Assembly: GCF_001411555.2 (NCBI RefSeq)
Contig: NC_049901.1
Span: forward strand, 42,462,302 to 42,526,301
From: Juglans regia
Taxonomy: Eukaryota > Streptophyta > Magnoliopsida > Fagales > Juglandaceae
DNA: 64,000 bases
Direction: 5' to 3'
Program-made: the position numbers and the translations under genes
In this document: positions 22,413-34,477 of the stretch, piece by piece
Numbering within the stretch: position 1 is the stretch's first letter
Layout: each line of letters opens with the position of its first letter
The notes under the pieces: model-generated
Database searches by the model: none
What the model saw: only the letters and a program-made list of their open reading frames with translations
What the model was told of the DNA's origin: nothing

Positions 22413-25237
22413 GGGTTCAGAGTTGGAGGCCACTTTCACTTCTGCAGAAGTTTACGAGGCATTAAAACAAATGAGCCCTTTCAAAGCCCCTGGTTCAGCT
22501 GGATTTTTTCAAGAACATTGGGAGGTTGTAGATTCCAAGGTATGTATGGTTGTTTTAAATTTCTTAAATGGGGGGAGTATGCCTTGTAATGTAAACCATA
22601 TATACAAATATTGCTTTGGTTCCTAAGAGTAATTTCCCTGTGTCAGTACATGAGTATAGGTCAATTGCTTTATGTAATGTTTTGTACAAACTAATAGCAA
22701 AAACATTGGCAAATAGGCTTAAGAAAGTGTTATGTCATATTATATCTAGCTGTCAAAGTGCCTTCGTGCAAGGAAGATCCATTACAGATAATGTGATGAT
22801 AGCTTTCGACCTATTGCATTCTATGAAGCAAAGGAAGAGGGGATCAGTTGGCTTTGAATCTGGATATGTCAAAGGTTTATGATAGAATAAAGTGGTAGTT
22901 TTTGGAAAATATTATGAGAAGGATAGGGTTTGCTGAGAAATGGATTCAAACTGTTATGAAGTGTGTTAATTCTTTCTCATATTCAGCATTGGTGAATGGT
23001 AGGCCTGGGGAGAAGTTTCTACCAACAAGGGGATTGAGGCAAGGTGATCCATTATCACCTTACCTCTTTATCTTGTGTTCAGAAGGATTGAGTTCTTTGC
23101 TTAACAGAGCTACACAAAGGGGCTTGATGAGTGGAGTGGCTGTTGTAAGAGGTGAATTAAAGCTTTCTCACTTGCTGTTTGCAGATGACTGTGTCATCTT
23201 TAGCAAAGCAAGTAAGGAGGTTTGGAGAGCAATTCAAGACACATTGCAGGAATACGAGAAGGCTTCTGGTCAAGTACTTAATAGACAGAAAACCTCAATA
23301 CTATTCAGTTCCAACACAAAAGAGTCGAGCAAGGGAGAAATTTTTCAAGAAGCAGGTTCAATGTCGTGTGGAGACCGTGGAAGATATCTTGGCTTACCAA
23401 CAATGGTGGGAAGAGTAAAATATCAGGTTTTCCAAGAGATAAAAGAGAGGATCTGGAAGAGGATTCATAGTTGTAAGAACTCTTTGTTATCTACAACTGG
23501 TAAAGAGGTAATGATAAAGGCTGTATTGCAATCCATTCCAACTTATACAATGAATGTCTTTCTACTACCAAAGAAATTATGTAAGGAGATAATGCTTTAT
23601 TCTCAAACTTCTGGTGGAAGAATAAGAAAGTAGGAAGAGGAAGTTGTTGGAAGAGTTGGATAAGAAGGGAAAGAACAAACTGCAAGGTGGAATGAGTTTT
23701 AGAGATATAGAGGTATTGAACAAAGCAATGTTGACCAAGCAGTGTTGGAAATTGCAGCAGGAACCTGATTCTCTTGTGGCACAAATATTCAAAGCAAAGT
23801 ATTATAAAGGGGCTGACTTTATGAAAGGAAGGATTGGTTCATCTCCTTCTTATATATGGAGAAGTTTAATGGCAGTTCAAGAACTAATAAGGGAAGGCAT
23901 GGCTTGGAGAGTTGGCAATGAGTCAAAGATTTCAATTTGGAATCAAAAGTGGTTACCTCAATCACCATCTTTTAAAGTCCATTTTCCAGTGAAAATCTTA
24001 GCAGAAACAGCAAAAGTAGAGTTGATAAGTGAAGACTTGCACTGTTGGAATGAAAAATTGGTTTTTGATATTTTTGAAAAAGATGAAGCTGCTCAAATCT
24101 GTAGTCTACCCTTGAGCAGAAGGCAAATTGAAGATAAGGCAATATGGGGCTATACCAAAGATGGGAAGTTTACTGTTAAAAGTGCCTATTATGTTGGGAG
24201 AAACATGATTGCAGCAAGCCAGTGTGAATGCTCAAGCAGCAAAGACAACAAACAGAGGTGGGAAATGATATGGAAAATGAATATATCAGGTACTGTGAAG
24301 CAGTTTCTTTGGAAGGCACTCCACATGATATTGCCTACAAAGGAAAATATTTTGAAGAGGAGACCATTTACCATGTACTTGGAACTGTCATGCAGCTGGT
24401 GATGTATGGGCAGTGAGGAAGAGATCATTGCAGAAATGGAACTGTGATGAAGGGGATTTTATTCAGTTATGAGACAAATTACAACAATGCTTTAATCAAG
24501 AGAAACTGGGCGAAATATCTGTTATTTTAGCAGGTATATGGAAGAGGAGAAATATGGCAGTTTTTGAAGATAAATTTGACAGTCCTAACAAAGTAGTGCA
24601 GAAGGCTTTGCTCAATCTTAAAAATTTCAAAGATGTGGATGATGCTATTGTTGAACCTCAAACTCAAGGGATTTGTACAAGGGAGGTGTTAAATGGATGC
24701 CATCCACAACAGACTTTACAAAGGTAAATTTTGATGCAGCCATAGACCAAGCAGAGAAGAAAATGGGAATTGGAGTAGTAGGCAGAAACTTTAAAGGGGA
24801 GTTGCTGTTTTCTGTCTATGCTGTTAAGATGTTTATTGGACCTGTTGATCTAGCTGAAGCAAATGCATTATGGAGAGCAATGGAAATATGTAGTGATTTA
24901 AATATGCAGCAAGTTCAGTTTGAAGGGGATGCTCCTAAAGTTATTACTGATATCTGCAAGAAAGGAGCAACAAGTTCATGGTTGGGACTGCAAGTGGATG
25001 AGATCAAGTCTGTACTTCAACAAATGCCAGATTGGGATGTTAAGTTTGTCTACCGAGAAGGCAATAGTGTTGCACATGAGTTGGCCAGAAGGGCTTTACA
25101 CATGAGTGATGAAGTAATTTGGATGGAAGAGGGACCGAGTGATCTCATGTATCTGATAGACAAGGAAAAGCCATATATCTCATGATCTTATGTATTCCTG
25201 ATTCTATTGATTAATGAAATGATGTTAAAAAAAAAAA
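22413..25237 (+). mobile_element. 5'-truncated L1-type LINE with RNase H domain
   Basis: The target duplication CTTAGTAT flanks it at 22405-22412 and 25238-25245, and the element ends in a poly(A) run. In order, the plus strand encodes the reverse transcriptase (22413-23633) with YRSIALCNVLYKLIAKTLAN, GLRQGDPLSPYLF and the catalytic FADD; a zinc-binding RT-associated region (23644-24402) with FLWKALHMILPTKENI; and an RNase H-like domain (24673-25185) with NFDAA at its start and VAHELAR near its end. Frameshifts and stops occur near 22620, 22884, 23633 and 24402. The endonuclease and ORF1 are missing, as expected from 5' truncation. It landed in the 3' flank of P450-2. Confidence 0.93.
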
Positions 25238-25495
25238 CTTAGTATATTAATTTTTTTGATTTAATTAGATAATCTTTCCATTTGAATCAGTCTTCTTCTA
25301 TATGAATCATTCGAATGTATTATGATTAATTTAAAAACATAGACATTATCAAAAAATGAGACGAGGTGTAGGGAAGTTGTCCAGAATTCACGTGCTCTTT
25401 TTTCCCGTCGTGGTTTTCGATTACGCTGCTTCGCTAGGTGATGGGTAAAAGACTGACATGAATCGTGGCGGTTGTCTGTAGACTCTGACCTTACA

Positions 25496-26264
25496 ACATT
25501 GGTAGCGGGACATAAAGTATTTTTTTAACAATTTTAATTATAAAAAAATATATAATTTTACTAATAATTATTTTTTTAATTATTAAATAAAAAGTAAATA
25601 AATACAAAAATTAAATATATCAACCATAAGATTGAGAGGTAAAGTTAAGGGATTCCATTAATATTTTCTATTATATTATGTAAAAGAGAAATAGTTTTTA
25701 CAACTTTTAAGTAGAAAAGTCTCACTTAAATCCTTATAAAAAAAGGAGATTTCATTTCTAAAAAGTGTTAAAAAATACAGAAGATTTGCATGTAAATTAT
25801 CTATTTAGAACTTGTACCTTTATGTAAAATTTTTATCCAAATTTGATTATTAAAGGATATTAATTGTCTAGGATGCTTGTGTGTGTGAATGTTTATATGA
25901 TAACTGTGCGTGCTGAAAGTCACGGGTGACCGTTTAGCGATCATTACTAAACACTTTATTTTCATGGAAAAATATTTGCATCAGCCTACTATTTATCACA
26001 CACTCAACACACTTAGTGTATTGAGTTAGAAAAAAAAAAAAATTAAATGTATGGTATATGGAGAGTGTAAACTGATGCATAAAATTACTCTATTTTCATT
26101 TTCATTTTTGCTCGAGCTAGTAAATTTTTCCCTGGCCTTGAGGCGATTTCGCATTATTCCATTTTCATTTTGGCTCGAGCTAGTAGATTTTTTCCGTTGA
26201 GGTGATTTGGCATTAGTGTTGTTGCTTTGGCATCAAGTTTAAAGTTTATGGATTGTAACCCTTA
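25496..26264. repeat. P450-2 far 3' flank (pairs in part with about 35950-36110)
   Basis: The motif GCTCGAGCTAGTAGATTTTT and the following GGCATCAAGTTTAAAGTTTA match the P450-3 far flank (CGGGCTAGTAGATTTTTTTC, GGCATTAAGTTTAAAGTTTA). The first motif is itself present twice here (about 26110 and 26172). The rest is AT-rich spacer without genes. Confidence 0.55.
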
Positions 26265-26454
26265 GGGTGAGTTTGGATCTCAAACTCATTTTAACTCATC
26301 ATTACAATTTTTTCAAATTCCAATACAAAATATAATAAATAATTCAACTTTTTCAAATCTCAAAATAATAATAATATTAAAAAATAATATTCTAACAATA
26401 TTTTATTATCTCAACTCAATTTAATTCAACTCATTTCAACATCCAAACACACCC
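26265..26454. mobile_element. Tourist-like MITE (TTA target duplication)
   Basis: The left terminus GGGTGAGTTTGGATC and the right terminus ATCCAAACACACCC are inverted repeats flanked by TTA at 26262-26264 and 26455-26457. A three-base TTA/TAA duplication is the signature of the PIF/Harbinger superfamily. The 190-bp body is AT-rich and non-coding. Confidence 0.8.
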
Positions 26455-26748
26455 TTACTTAAATGATTAAGGAGCGCATCGAATCTCTATGTCCATCTTT
26501 TCATGTTGTCGAATTTGATGACTCGTTAAGAGTTTTACTACACAATCTCTACCACACTCTACATTTTTTTAAATTTTTAAATTTTTTAAATTTTTAATAT
26601 TTTTTTTGAGTTTATTCTTTTTAAATTATTTCAAATTTTCTATTCATTATTCATATAATAAATATTTGATAAAAGAAAATAATAATAATTAAATATTTGA
26701 TAATAATTAAATATTTAATATTTAAAAAATATTTAATTTTTTAATATT

Positions 26749-26824
26749 CGATTCTGTTGACGAGTCAAGGTTCTTGAGCTCAGGCCATTCAGACGAAATT
26801 CGTGACGGACATAGCGATAAGCTT
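26749..26824 (+). pseudogene. 76-bp CYP94 fragment ending at a copia LTR
   Basis: CGATTCTGTTGAC...CAAGGTTCTTGAGC...GACGGACATAGCGATAAGCTT matches the codons for DSVD..SRFLSSGHSDE..FVTDI in the intact P450s, with a small deletion in the Glu-Asn-Phe codons. It stops at AGCTT (26820-26824), where a copia LTR fragment begins. P450-4 resumes at the same AGCTT at 39281 behind the other end of the same LTR type. Nothing else of this P450 copy survives nearby. Confidence 0.8.
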
Positions 26825-26885
26825 TAATAGATTTCTAAATCTGGTTTCCTTTCCTTCACAGAGGGACCAATTAACGTATTTAATA
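26825..26885 (-). mobile_element. Copia LTR fragment (matches 39054-39120)
   Basis: TAATAGATTTCTAAATCTGG, TTTCCTTCACAGAGGGACCA and the following bases match the start of the plus-strand view of the LTR at 39054. Only about 60 bp remain before the sequence changes to the P450-3 upstream unit at about 26911. Confidence 0.75.
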
Positions 26886-26910
26886 GAGTTCAAACAACGT
26901 TATAAAAAAA

Positions 26911-28637
26911 CTCCTCATTTCAAGTTCGGACCCATATTTCTTGATGATCATACTACAAAAACCATTTAGTTCTTTCAAGAACTCATGTGGCTCCTCTTCA
27001 GCATCATACATGAAACCTTATTTTGATTTTCATATTTGCAGGCAAACTGATAATTTATCAGTGTGTAAAAGGGTGATTTCTTTTGATCAGTATAACGTTC
27101 TTCTTCTTTTCAAGACTGCATGCTCGATCCCTATAAACAAATTAACTAGTACTTACGTTGTTATTATAACTTTTTATATATATAAAGGGAGTGGGGTTTC
27201 GAACCCAAAATTTTCATTCGGAGAATCAGATTATAAGTCATCAGGTCATCAAATTATTGGTACTTACATTGTTATTATAAGTAAATCTATACATTAGCCA
27301 CTGTTTATTAACACCATGCACTTGACAGTGGCATCTTTTTTTTTCCCACCGTTTTCGCCCCTTTGCCCAGTTCGTGGATGCTTTAACCTTCTTCTTAGTA
27401 CTGGTTTCTTTATTGATCTCTTTTCAAATTTTGTCCTCAATTACTTTTAGAATAATTGATCTCGAAAACTTCAATCATGGTGTTTTAGTTTCAATCATAA
27501 ACATCCATTTATGTGGTTTTCTCCCTTCAAAAATCCTATGACAGCCTGATTTGTCAAAATCATTTGCCTGTATTTGGAATAGTAGAAATCTTTTTTTCAC
27601 AATTTTTGGCCGACTTCTAAGAAGGAACCATTATCGTCGTCTCCGAGGACCAAATCAGCATAAATTTTTCCGTGAGCAGAACTTTTTCAAGTATGGATTT
27701 AGAGATTCCGACCATTTGGGGGCAAAAAGATATGGAAAGTCTGCTATTTGTTTTGAAAGGAAAAAAGTGTGGGAAGTTCTGATGTTTGTTTTCGAAATGC
27801 ATTGGTTAAACCCAGAAGATTTCTTCCAAAACAACTTTTCTTCGACCCTCGGTGACCTCTCCGGCTTTTTAATATAAGAGAGGAAAGAAAATTCACAGCA
27901 ATGAACAAACAAAACTCATAACAGGAGAAAGATGGAGACGTTGGAGAACCACATGAAGAGAAGAAAGAGAGGAGTTATCTCTCTGCTTTTGTACCACAAC
28001 CATGGTTGAGCAGCTTGGAAGGATGCAACTTGTTCCTTTTCTATCATTTAACTTCTTAGGAATTTTAAAATTTTGGATATAGCGTCCCAAAATCGTGGTC
28101 ATAGAAGGGCTGGGTGAAGGGGGTGAAGGGAGGCTTATGGTGTGGGGTGAAGGGCAGAACTGGTTCACTTGTTAGTGACTCGAAGGAGAGTGGAGGGGAC
28201 ATAAAGCATAGGGGAGTGAGAGTTTCTTTAGCTTTAGACGGGAATCTCAGCTTTACTATATGCACAATGATTAAGAAAGGTAATGAATAACTGTAAAATA
28301 TTTTTATTTATAATGGATTTGTACTCCAAACGATCCGAGGATGTGGGTTCAGTGTCCAACTATATAAATCTGTGTATTTTATTCTCAATTTATGTTTATC
28401 TCTTATTCATTGCAGTTGACGTAATTACGGTATCATATATATCAAACTATATAAATCTACGTATTTTATCATTAAATCAAATATCTATTTTCATATTTGG
28501 TTGATTGGACGTGCCTGAACATGATGATGAAGTCTCTAAAATGGTAGAGAACACTCATTCTGAGAATAATCCATCCTTTCCTCTAGAAAAAGAGGATTTT
28601 TCTTGTTCTAAATTGGGAATTCCAGCTCAGGAAGTTT
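26911..28637. repeat. Segmental duplication, P450-3 upstream (pairs with 1186-5390)
   Basis: The segment is homologous to the P450-1 upstream region at 26911-27240 (with 1186-1500) and at about 28190-28560 (with 4020-4165 and 5211-5390), as in GGACATAAAGCATA and GTACTCCAAACGA. The middle (27300-28190) has a reading frame of 108 codons at 27551 that resembles nothing I recognise and is probably not a gene. This copy lacks the copia relic, hAT element and solo LTR found in the first. Confidence 0.7.
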
Positions 28638-30216
28638 AGAAAAGTGATATATATATCTATACACTAGCGGTTGGGCAATGTGCGAGTCACATTTGCTATT
28701 TTGTAAAATATAAATATGTTTTGGGTTAAAAAAAATAAAAATAAAAACGTAATCATAAGTAAAATAAGTAGTATATAGAAAATTTTGTATGAACTCAATT
28801 TCTGCACCTAACAAGTGAAAAGAGATGTGGAGAATTTTTGTGATAGTGATAGTACTTCATTGCATAAATCGAAGCAATCCAACCGAAGAAAAAAAAATAA
28901 AAAGTGGTAAAATGATGGGTTGGATTTAAATCTTAAAAATTTTAATGTACCAGCAGCAGCCTCATCCTTCAAAAAACAACACACGTAGACATCATATCCT
29001 TAGATATGATTTGGATCGATGTATTAATAGTAGTGACATGATTTGTGAATAGTAATATATAAAATTATTTGAATTAAGATGTTTTATTTAATTTTAGAAA
29101 ATGAGAGAAAAAAAATTAAAATAAAAATATTATAAAAGTTAAAATATTATTGGAATATAATTTTTTAATGTAGTTTTTGTTTTAAAATTTAAAAAATTTA
29201 AAAAATTTATATTTAAGAAAATTGTAATGATTAGATTAATAAATAAAAAATATTTTATATTTAAATAATATTTTAAAAAATATATAAAAGTTTATGAAAA
29301 CTTAAGAATCTATTAATCTCTTTCTCGAACTCAATAATTTTGTTTGGGAAGAGATAGATTGTCAATTCTCTCTTGACCCAATGATGTTGTAAATTTTTTA
29401 TTTTTTTAAAAATGTTTATGATGATTAAAAAAATACATGAAAAAATGAAAAGAAAAATAAAAAAATGAAATACACATTCATGACATATTTTGAGGTTACT
29501 TTTTTATTAGTTGTAGCAGTTATCTTTAGTTAATTAAGAATATTATCATATTTAAATTATGTTAAAACTCTAATTATTTATATAGTTATACTTTTTTAAA
29601 AATATTTAACAAAATTTTATTACTTATTTAATTGATAAAAAAAAGTACGTTTGCCACATTTGTCAAATTGAAGAAAAAAATAAAGTATAATTTCAAATAT
29701 TAAAATAGTTTAATGTATAAGAATAAAATTATTATTTATTTATGTTCATCATTTATTATGAAATTTAAATTATATTAAAAATTCAAATTAATTAGATAGT
29801 TTTTTCTCTTAAAAATGTACAGTAAAATTTCATCATTTATTTAATGATAAAAATTATTATTTTATAAATTAAAGTTGATTTTTAGTGTATGATATAATAA
29901 ACAGTAATAGGATATGCGAAAAAAACATGCGAAGAAAAAAATATAGCTTATTTATTGATCATTTAAAACTCAAAAATCAATATTTTTTTCACTTTTTCTT
30001 TATTCCTCTCTCTCCCATTCTCTACGTACGATTGCGGTATTACGTCGCACATTGGCATTCACATGGACAAAAAAAAAAAAAATATTTACTGTTTATTACT
30101 GTTCATCATACTGTCGATGAATAGTGATAAGATATGGAAAAAAAAATGACTGATTTAGATTTACTGTTCACGACAAACAGTAATAAATAGTAACGTTATA
30201 GCGGTTTTTAAATATA

Positions 30217-30261
<45 letters not shown>
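28638..30261. mobile_element. 1.6-kb AT-rich insertion, type uncertain (possible Helitron)
   Basis: The P450-1 flank reads continuously GAAGTTTGAATTTTCTCGTG, while here the two halves are separated by 1.6 kb. The insertion starts with a TATATATCTATACACTAGCGG segment and ends in a (TA)n run at 30220-30259. ACTAGCGGTTGGGCAATGTG resembles starts of plant Helitrons in my memory, but no CTRR end with a hairpin was identified. It has no coding capacity. Confidence 0.4.
30220..30259. repeat. (TA)n microsatellite
   Basis: About twenty uninterrupted TA dinucleotides at the right edge of the 1.6-kb insertion. Confidence 0.9.
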
Positions 30262-31670
30262 CCTTTGAATTTTCTCGTGGGAGTGGTATCAAAACTTGTT
30301 ACGCATTCAATATTTATGGAAATTGGATGTGATGTGTGAACATGATAGCTAGGCCACCTAAAACTGGGAACAGCAACAAATCCACATCATTTTCTTCCTG
30401 AAGATCGAAAGGTACGTACAAGACTGTCTTTTCACAAGGACCAAACTATATATAATACGATGCTTGGTCCTGATCAACCTAATATTCATCGCTATCTTTT
30501 GGCGTTAAATGCTAATTAATATTTTTATATATGCAAGTTGCCTTGTCATTGTTTTAGATTAACAATATAGATTGGTTTTACTAAGTAATTAACAAACCTA
30601 AAATCACTTCAATATAATACTTGATCATGTTGTATGCAGTACGTACTTATAACTTTCTTATTAGGTGGGAGTACTAATCTTGTTTTTCTTTATTAGAATA
30701 TTATATTATTAATATTCATATTCAAATCCCTCTCTAATTAATAAGAGTATACTATTTTTATTAGAGCGGTGCTACTTTGCCGTTCAGAGTGCACTACTCC
30801 ATATTATCACTAGTTCAAATTTTTATTTTTATTTTTTTAATTTTTTATTCATATATTTTTTATCATTTAAAAATATTTTTAAAAAATATAAAAAAAAATC
30901 AATGCACTAATAGTCATTTTTTTAACTATTTAATAAAAAAAATTAAAATATATGAAGTATCAAATTGAGGAGACAAATGAAATAGACAAATATCATTTTT
31001 CTTTTTATTAACCCTAATACGTCAAAAGGTAAACAAATTAAGATAAAATATTGTGGTACGTACTTTTATTTATGGGCAGTCAGTGTCATTACAGATGAAG
31101 AAGAAAATCTAAGACGAGGAAATGTTGACATTTGCTGCTGATTTGAGACATTAACATAATAACATCATGTGACTAACCAATAAATTGTCCTCACACGTTG
31201 TGAGACGCATTTGCATACGAAACCATATAAAATCTATCTTTGAGTATAAAAATATTTATCTATATATCTGGTTGGACCAAGTAGAAATTGACACGGTAAA
31301 TGATGATCATGTACGACATTTTCAATTTAGTAATTTACAGTATTGAACCAAAAGATTTTAGAAACAAAGAAATTTGATAGTATATATTGAAATTTAAAAA
31401 AGTATAGAAAAAATATTTATCTATATTTTTGGGTCCTACAAACGGTCAGGCCGCGGATTATAGAAAACATCTGGTTGAGAATTTTGTTGATAGTATTGAA
31501 ATTTGAAAAAAGTAGTTGTATTGTTTTTTTTTTTTTTTTTTGAGAATTTTGAAGAAGTTGTCAATAATTAAATAAAAATATTAAATATTTAAAATTAAAA
31601 AAATTTTAAATTTTAGTGTTGTTTAAGAAAAAAATTATAAAAAGTTTTTAAATAACAATTTATTTTATAT
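30262..31670. repeat. P450-3 upstream region shared with P450-1 and P450-2 units
   Basis: Positions 30262-30460 match 7785-7996 of the P450-1 unit. About 30590-31450 match 13020-13710 of the P450-2 unit, apart from an extra segment of about 240 bp at 30763-31000 that begins AGCGGTGCTACTTTGCCG and is probably a MITE. No gene is present. Confidence 0.55.
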
Positions 31671-31869
31671 GAGGTCTCGTTTGGATATATAAATGACTTC
31701 ATCTCATTTCATCATTATAAATTTTTTTAATTTTTATATAAAATATAATAAATAATTTAATTTTTTTAAATTTTAAAATAATAAAAATAATATTTTATTT
31801 AACTTTTAAATTTTATTTAAAATTATTCCATCTCACTGTTTAAACGGAATAATTGTCCAAACAAATCCT
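31671..31869. mobile_element. MITE, CGTTTGGAT-type, upstream of P450-3
   Basis: Left GTCTCGTTTGGATATATAAA and right TTGTCCAAACAAATCCTT are imperfect inverted repeats around an AT-rich core containing CATCTCATTTCATC. The insertion separates promoter blocks that are adjacent in the P450-2 unit (GGGTCCTAC and GCTTCGCCTTCAAGAAAG). Confidence 0.6.
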
Positions 31870-32046
31870 TAACGGAACGTACGTATAAGCTTCGCCTTCA
31901 AGAAAGTTAGACGAGGGAAAATAATGAATGGTTCCGCGTTCACACGAGGTGGAAGTTTCTATAATTCTATGGCGTAAGCGATGAGGCTAACCCCGTTTGC
32001 CAAAAAAATAAAAAAAGATCTTTCAAAAAACGAACGACAAGACAAA

Positions 32047-32108
32047 TTATCATTCACATGTACATGTTTGAAAGGAGCTTAACCAGATTTGCTGGCCAGT
32101 TATAAATA
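32047..32108 (+). promoter_or_regulatory. Compacted core promoter of P450-3
   Basis: The block GAGCTTAACCAGATTTGCTGGCCAGT runs directly into TATAAATATCC. In P450-1 about 510 bp, and in P450-2 about 1 kb, separate the same two parts. The TATA box (32101-32108) lies 118 bp before the start codon. The deletion brings a conserved distal block next to the TATA box and may change expression; that is inference. Confidence 0.6.
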
Positions 32109-32218
32109 TCCACCAACATCCACTATCCTAATCTTCAAACATATACTGTGGTATCCAAAACCACAAAAAGGGTCAACAAAAGGTGTCCGAAGAAAACTTT
32201 ACCAAAGATTGATCAGGC

Positions 32219-33775
32219 ATGGAGTCGCTCCAATTCCTGGCCTTTGCTTCTCTGACTGTTCTTGTTCCCTTGCTTTCATTCTTCTTCCTCACCAGAAAAT
32301 CAAAACCCCAAAAACAATCTCCACCTTCCCCCAGTACCATTACTACCCAGCTCCCAAAATCCTACCCTTTAATCGGTTCTTTCTTTGCAGTGTACGCCAA
32401 CCAAAAACGACGTATGCAATGGATGACTGACATTCTGAAAAGCTCACCCTCCGCCACCATCGTTCTCCGCCGATCCTTCAACAGCTACCAGGTCATCACG
32501 GCCAACCCTGCCGTCGTCCAGCATATCCTCAAGACCGAATTTCATAACTACGGCAAGGGAGGCAATTTCCAGCTTGTCCTCAAAGACTTGCTCGGCTACG
32601 GCATCTTCAACGTGGACGGCGAGTCCTGGAAGTTTCAGAGACAAGTCTCCAGCCATGAGTTCAACACCAAGTCTCTACGTAAGTTCATCGAGACCGTAGT
32701 CGACACCGAACTCTCTGACCGCCTCATCCCCATCCTATCCTCGGCTGCCGCCAAAACCGGAACTGTCCTAGACTTCCAGGATATTCTTCAGCGGTTCGCC
32801 TTCGACAATATATGCAAAATCGCTTTTGGGTTCGACCCTGCCTACTTGTTGCCCTCTCTTCCAAAAGCCAAGTTCGCGGAAGCTTTTGAGGAAGGCGTCA
32901 AGATCAGCAGCGAGAGGTTCATTGCGTTAATCCCCCTCGTCTGGAAAATCAAGAAGCTGTTAAATATTGGGTCCGAGAAACGTCTGAGAATCGCAGTATC
33001 AGAAGTCCGAGAATTTGCCACAAATATTATAAGAGAAAAAAAGCACGAGCTCGGCGAGACGGCCTCGCTCGATTCCGTCGACCTCTTGTCAAGGTTCTTG
33101 AGCTCCGGCCATTCGGACGAGAACTTCGTGACGGACATAGTGATAAGCTTCATACTTGCCGGGCGTGACACTACCTCGTCGGCTTTGACATGGTATTTCT
33201 GGCTACTTTCCAAGAACCCACGCGTTGAGGCTGAGGTTCTGAAGGAAATCAGAGAAAAATCTGAATCTCCTATTTATGATGAAGTCAAAGACATGGTGTA
33301 CACCCACGCTTCTTTGTGCGAAAGCATGCGGCTATACCCGCCCGTCGCTGCAGACACAAAGGAGGCCGCCATCGACGACATTTTGCCGGACGGGACGGTG
33401 GTGAAGAAGGGAATGAGAGTGACGTACCATCAATACGCCATGGGAAGGATGGAGACGCTGTGGGGTTCGGACTGGGCAGAGTTTAAGCCGGAGCGATGGC
33501 TGGAGAAGAGCGAGGAGGTGGAGGAGAAGCATTGGAGGTTCGTAGGGAGGGACGCATACACATACACAGTGTTCCAGGCGGGACCGAGGATTTGTTTGGG
33601 GAAGGAGATGGCATTCCTGCAGATGAAGAGGTTGGTTGCGGGGATTCTAAGGAGGTTCAAGGTGGTGCCGGTAATGGAAGAAGGATTTGAGCCGGAGTTT
33701 GTACCGTACTTGACTTCCAAAATGAAAGGTGGGCTTCCGGTGAAGATTGTTGAGAGGGATGATGCAAAAGAGTGA
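32219..33775 (+). CDS. Cytochrome P450, CYP94A-like (P450-3)
   Basis: This intact single-exon gene encodes 518 residues. It has an N-terminal anchor (about residues 5-25), AGRDTT at 314-319, ExxR (ESMR) at 368-371, PERW at 424-427, and the haem loop FQAGPRICLG with the ligand Cys459. It is nearly identical to P450-1 over most of its length. It differs mainly at residues 87-127 (NSYQ for VGDE, NFQLV for NSHRN, LLGYG for FLGSG) and just after the ExxR helix (VAADTK for VSVDQK), which correspond to substrate-recognition sites 1 and 5 of P450s. The role is probably fatty-acid hydroxylation on the ER, by family. The chosen start MESLQF is conserved between copies. It lies in a duplicated unit shared with P450-1 and P450-2. 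Confidence 0.93.
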   Translation: MESLQFLAFASLTVLVPLLSFFFLTRKSKPQKQSPPSPSTITTQLPKSYPLIGSFFAVYANQKRRMQWMTDILKSSPSATIVLRRSFNSYQVITANPAVVQHILKTEFHNYGKGGNFQLVLKDLLGYGIFNVDGESWKFQRQVSSHEFNTKSLRKFIETVVDTELSDRLIPILSSAAAKTGTVLDFQDILQRFAFDNICKIAFGFDPAYLLPSLPKAKFAEAFEEGVKISSERFIALIPLVWKIKKLLNIGSEKRLRIAVSEVREFATNIIREKKHELGETASLDSVDLLSRFLSSGHSDENFVTDIVISFILAGRDTTSSALTWYFWLLSKNPRVEAEVLKEIREKSESPIYDEVKDMVYTHASLCESMRLYPPVAADTKEAAIDDILPDGTVVKKGMRVTYHQYAMGRMETLWGSDWAEFKPERWLEKSEEVEEKHWRFVGRDAYTYTVFQAGPRICLGKEMAFLQMKRLVAGILRRFKVVPVMEEGFEPEFVPYLTSKMKGGLPVKIVERDDAKE

Positions 33776-34130
33776 CATGCATGCATCCAAACATGCCTTA
33801 ATAATCTATGTAGTATGTACTACTAATATTTTAGTGTGTTTTTTTAATGTCCCTACGTTTAGTTCTTATTATATTAATTTGTTTGATTTAATTAGATAAT
33901 CTTTCCATTTGAATCTTTCGTCTTCTATTGAATCATTCGAATGCATTATGATTAATTTAAAAACATAGACATTATAAAAAAATGAGACGATGTGTAGGGA
34001 TTCGGGAACTTGTCCAAAATTCGCGTGCTCTCTTTTCCCGTTGTGGTTTTCGATTCTGCTGCTTCGCTAGTTGATGGGTAAAAGACTCACATGAATCGTG
34101 GGGGTTGTCGGTAGTCTGTACCTTTACATT
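33776..34130. repeat. Conserved 3' flank of P450-3
   Basis: Homologous to 11112-11460 and to the two parts around the LINE at 22292-25495. It carries the same TTTCCCGT-GTGGTTTTCGATT and GGTAAAAGACT blocks. Confidence 0.65.
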
Positions 34131-34153
34131 ATTCGCAATCATATTATATATGA

Positions 34154-34477
34154 ATAATGCTAGAGCTCTGTCATGTATTTTTATTTGTTTTTTTTTTTAA
34201 ATTAATTTTTATATAGATTTATTTTAATATTTTTAAAAAATAAAAAATTTATAATATTATTAAAAAATATATTTTTAATTATGAAGATTTTTTATTTTAC
34301 TTTGTGATTAAAGTAGTTTTTAATAATTTTTTTTCTTTTTAATTAAAGAAGTGTTTTTAATAATGTTCTAAATTTATTTTATTTTTTAAAAATATCTAAA
34401 ATTATTAAAAAATTTTATAAAAAAATAATTTAAAAAAACACGGACGGGAGCTCCCAACGACAGCTATAGCATTGTCC
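34154..34477. mobile_element. MITE, AATGCTAGAG termini
   Basis: Left ATAATGCTAGAGCTCTGTC and right GACAGCTATAGCATTGTCC form imperfect inverted repeats with GGGAGCTCCC near the right end. It is a relative of the elements at 8536 and 51578. Confidence 0.65.

Noticed and set aside
27551..27877. 108-codon open frame upstream of P450-3
   Set aside because: Frames on the opposite strand are equally open, there is no domain, and the matching unit near P450-1 does not preserve it.
30763..31000. Small MITE in the P450-3 upstream region
   Set aside because: The insertion is clear against the P450-2 unit, but no inverted termini or target duplication could be read, so it is left as part of the flanking-region entry.
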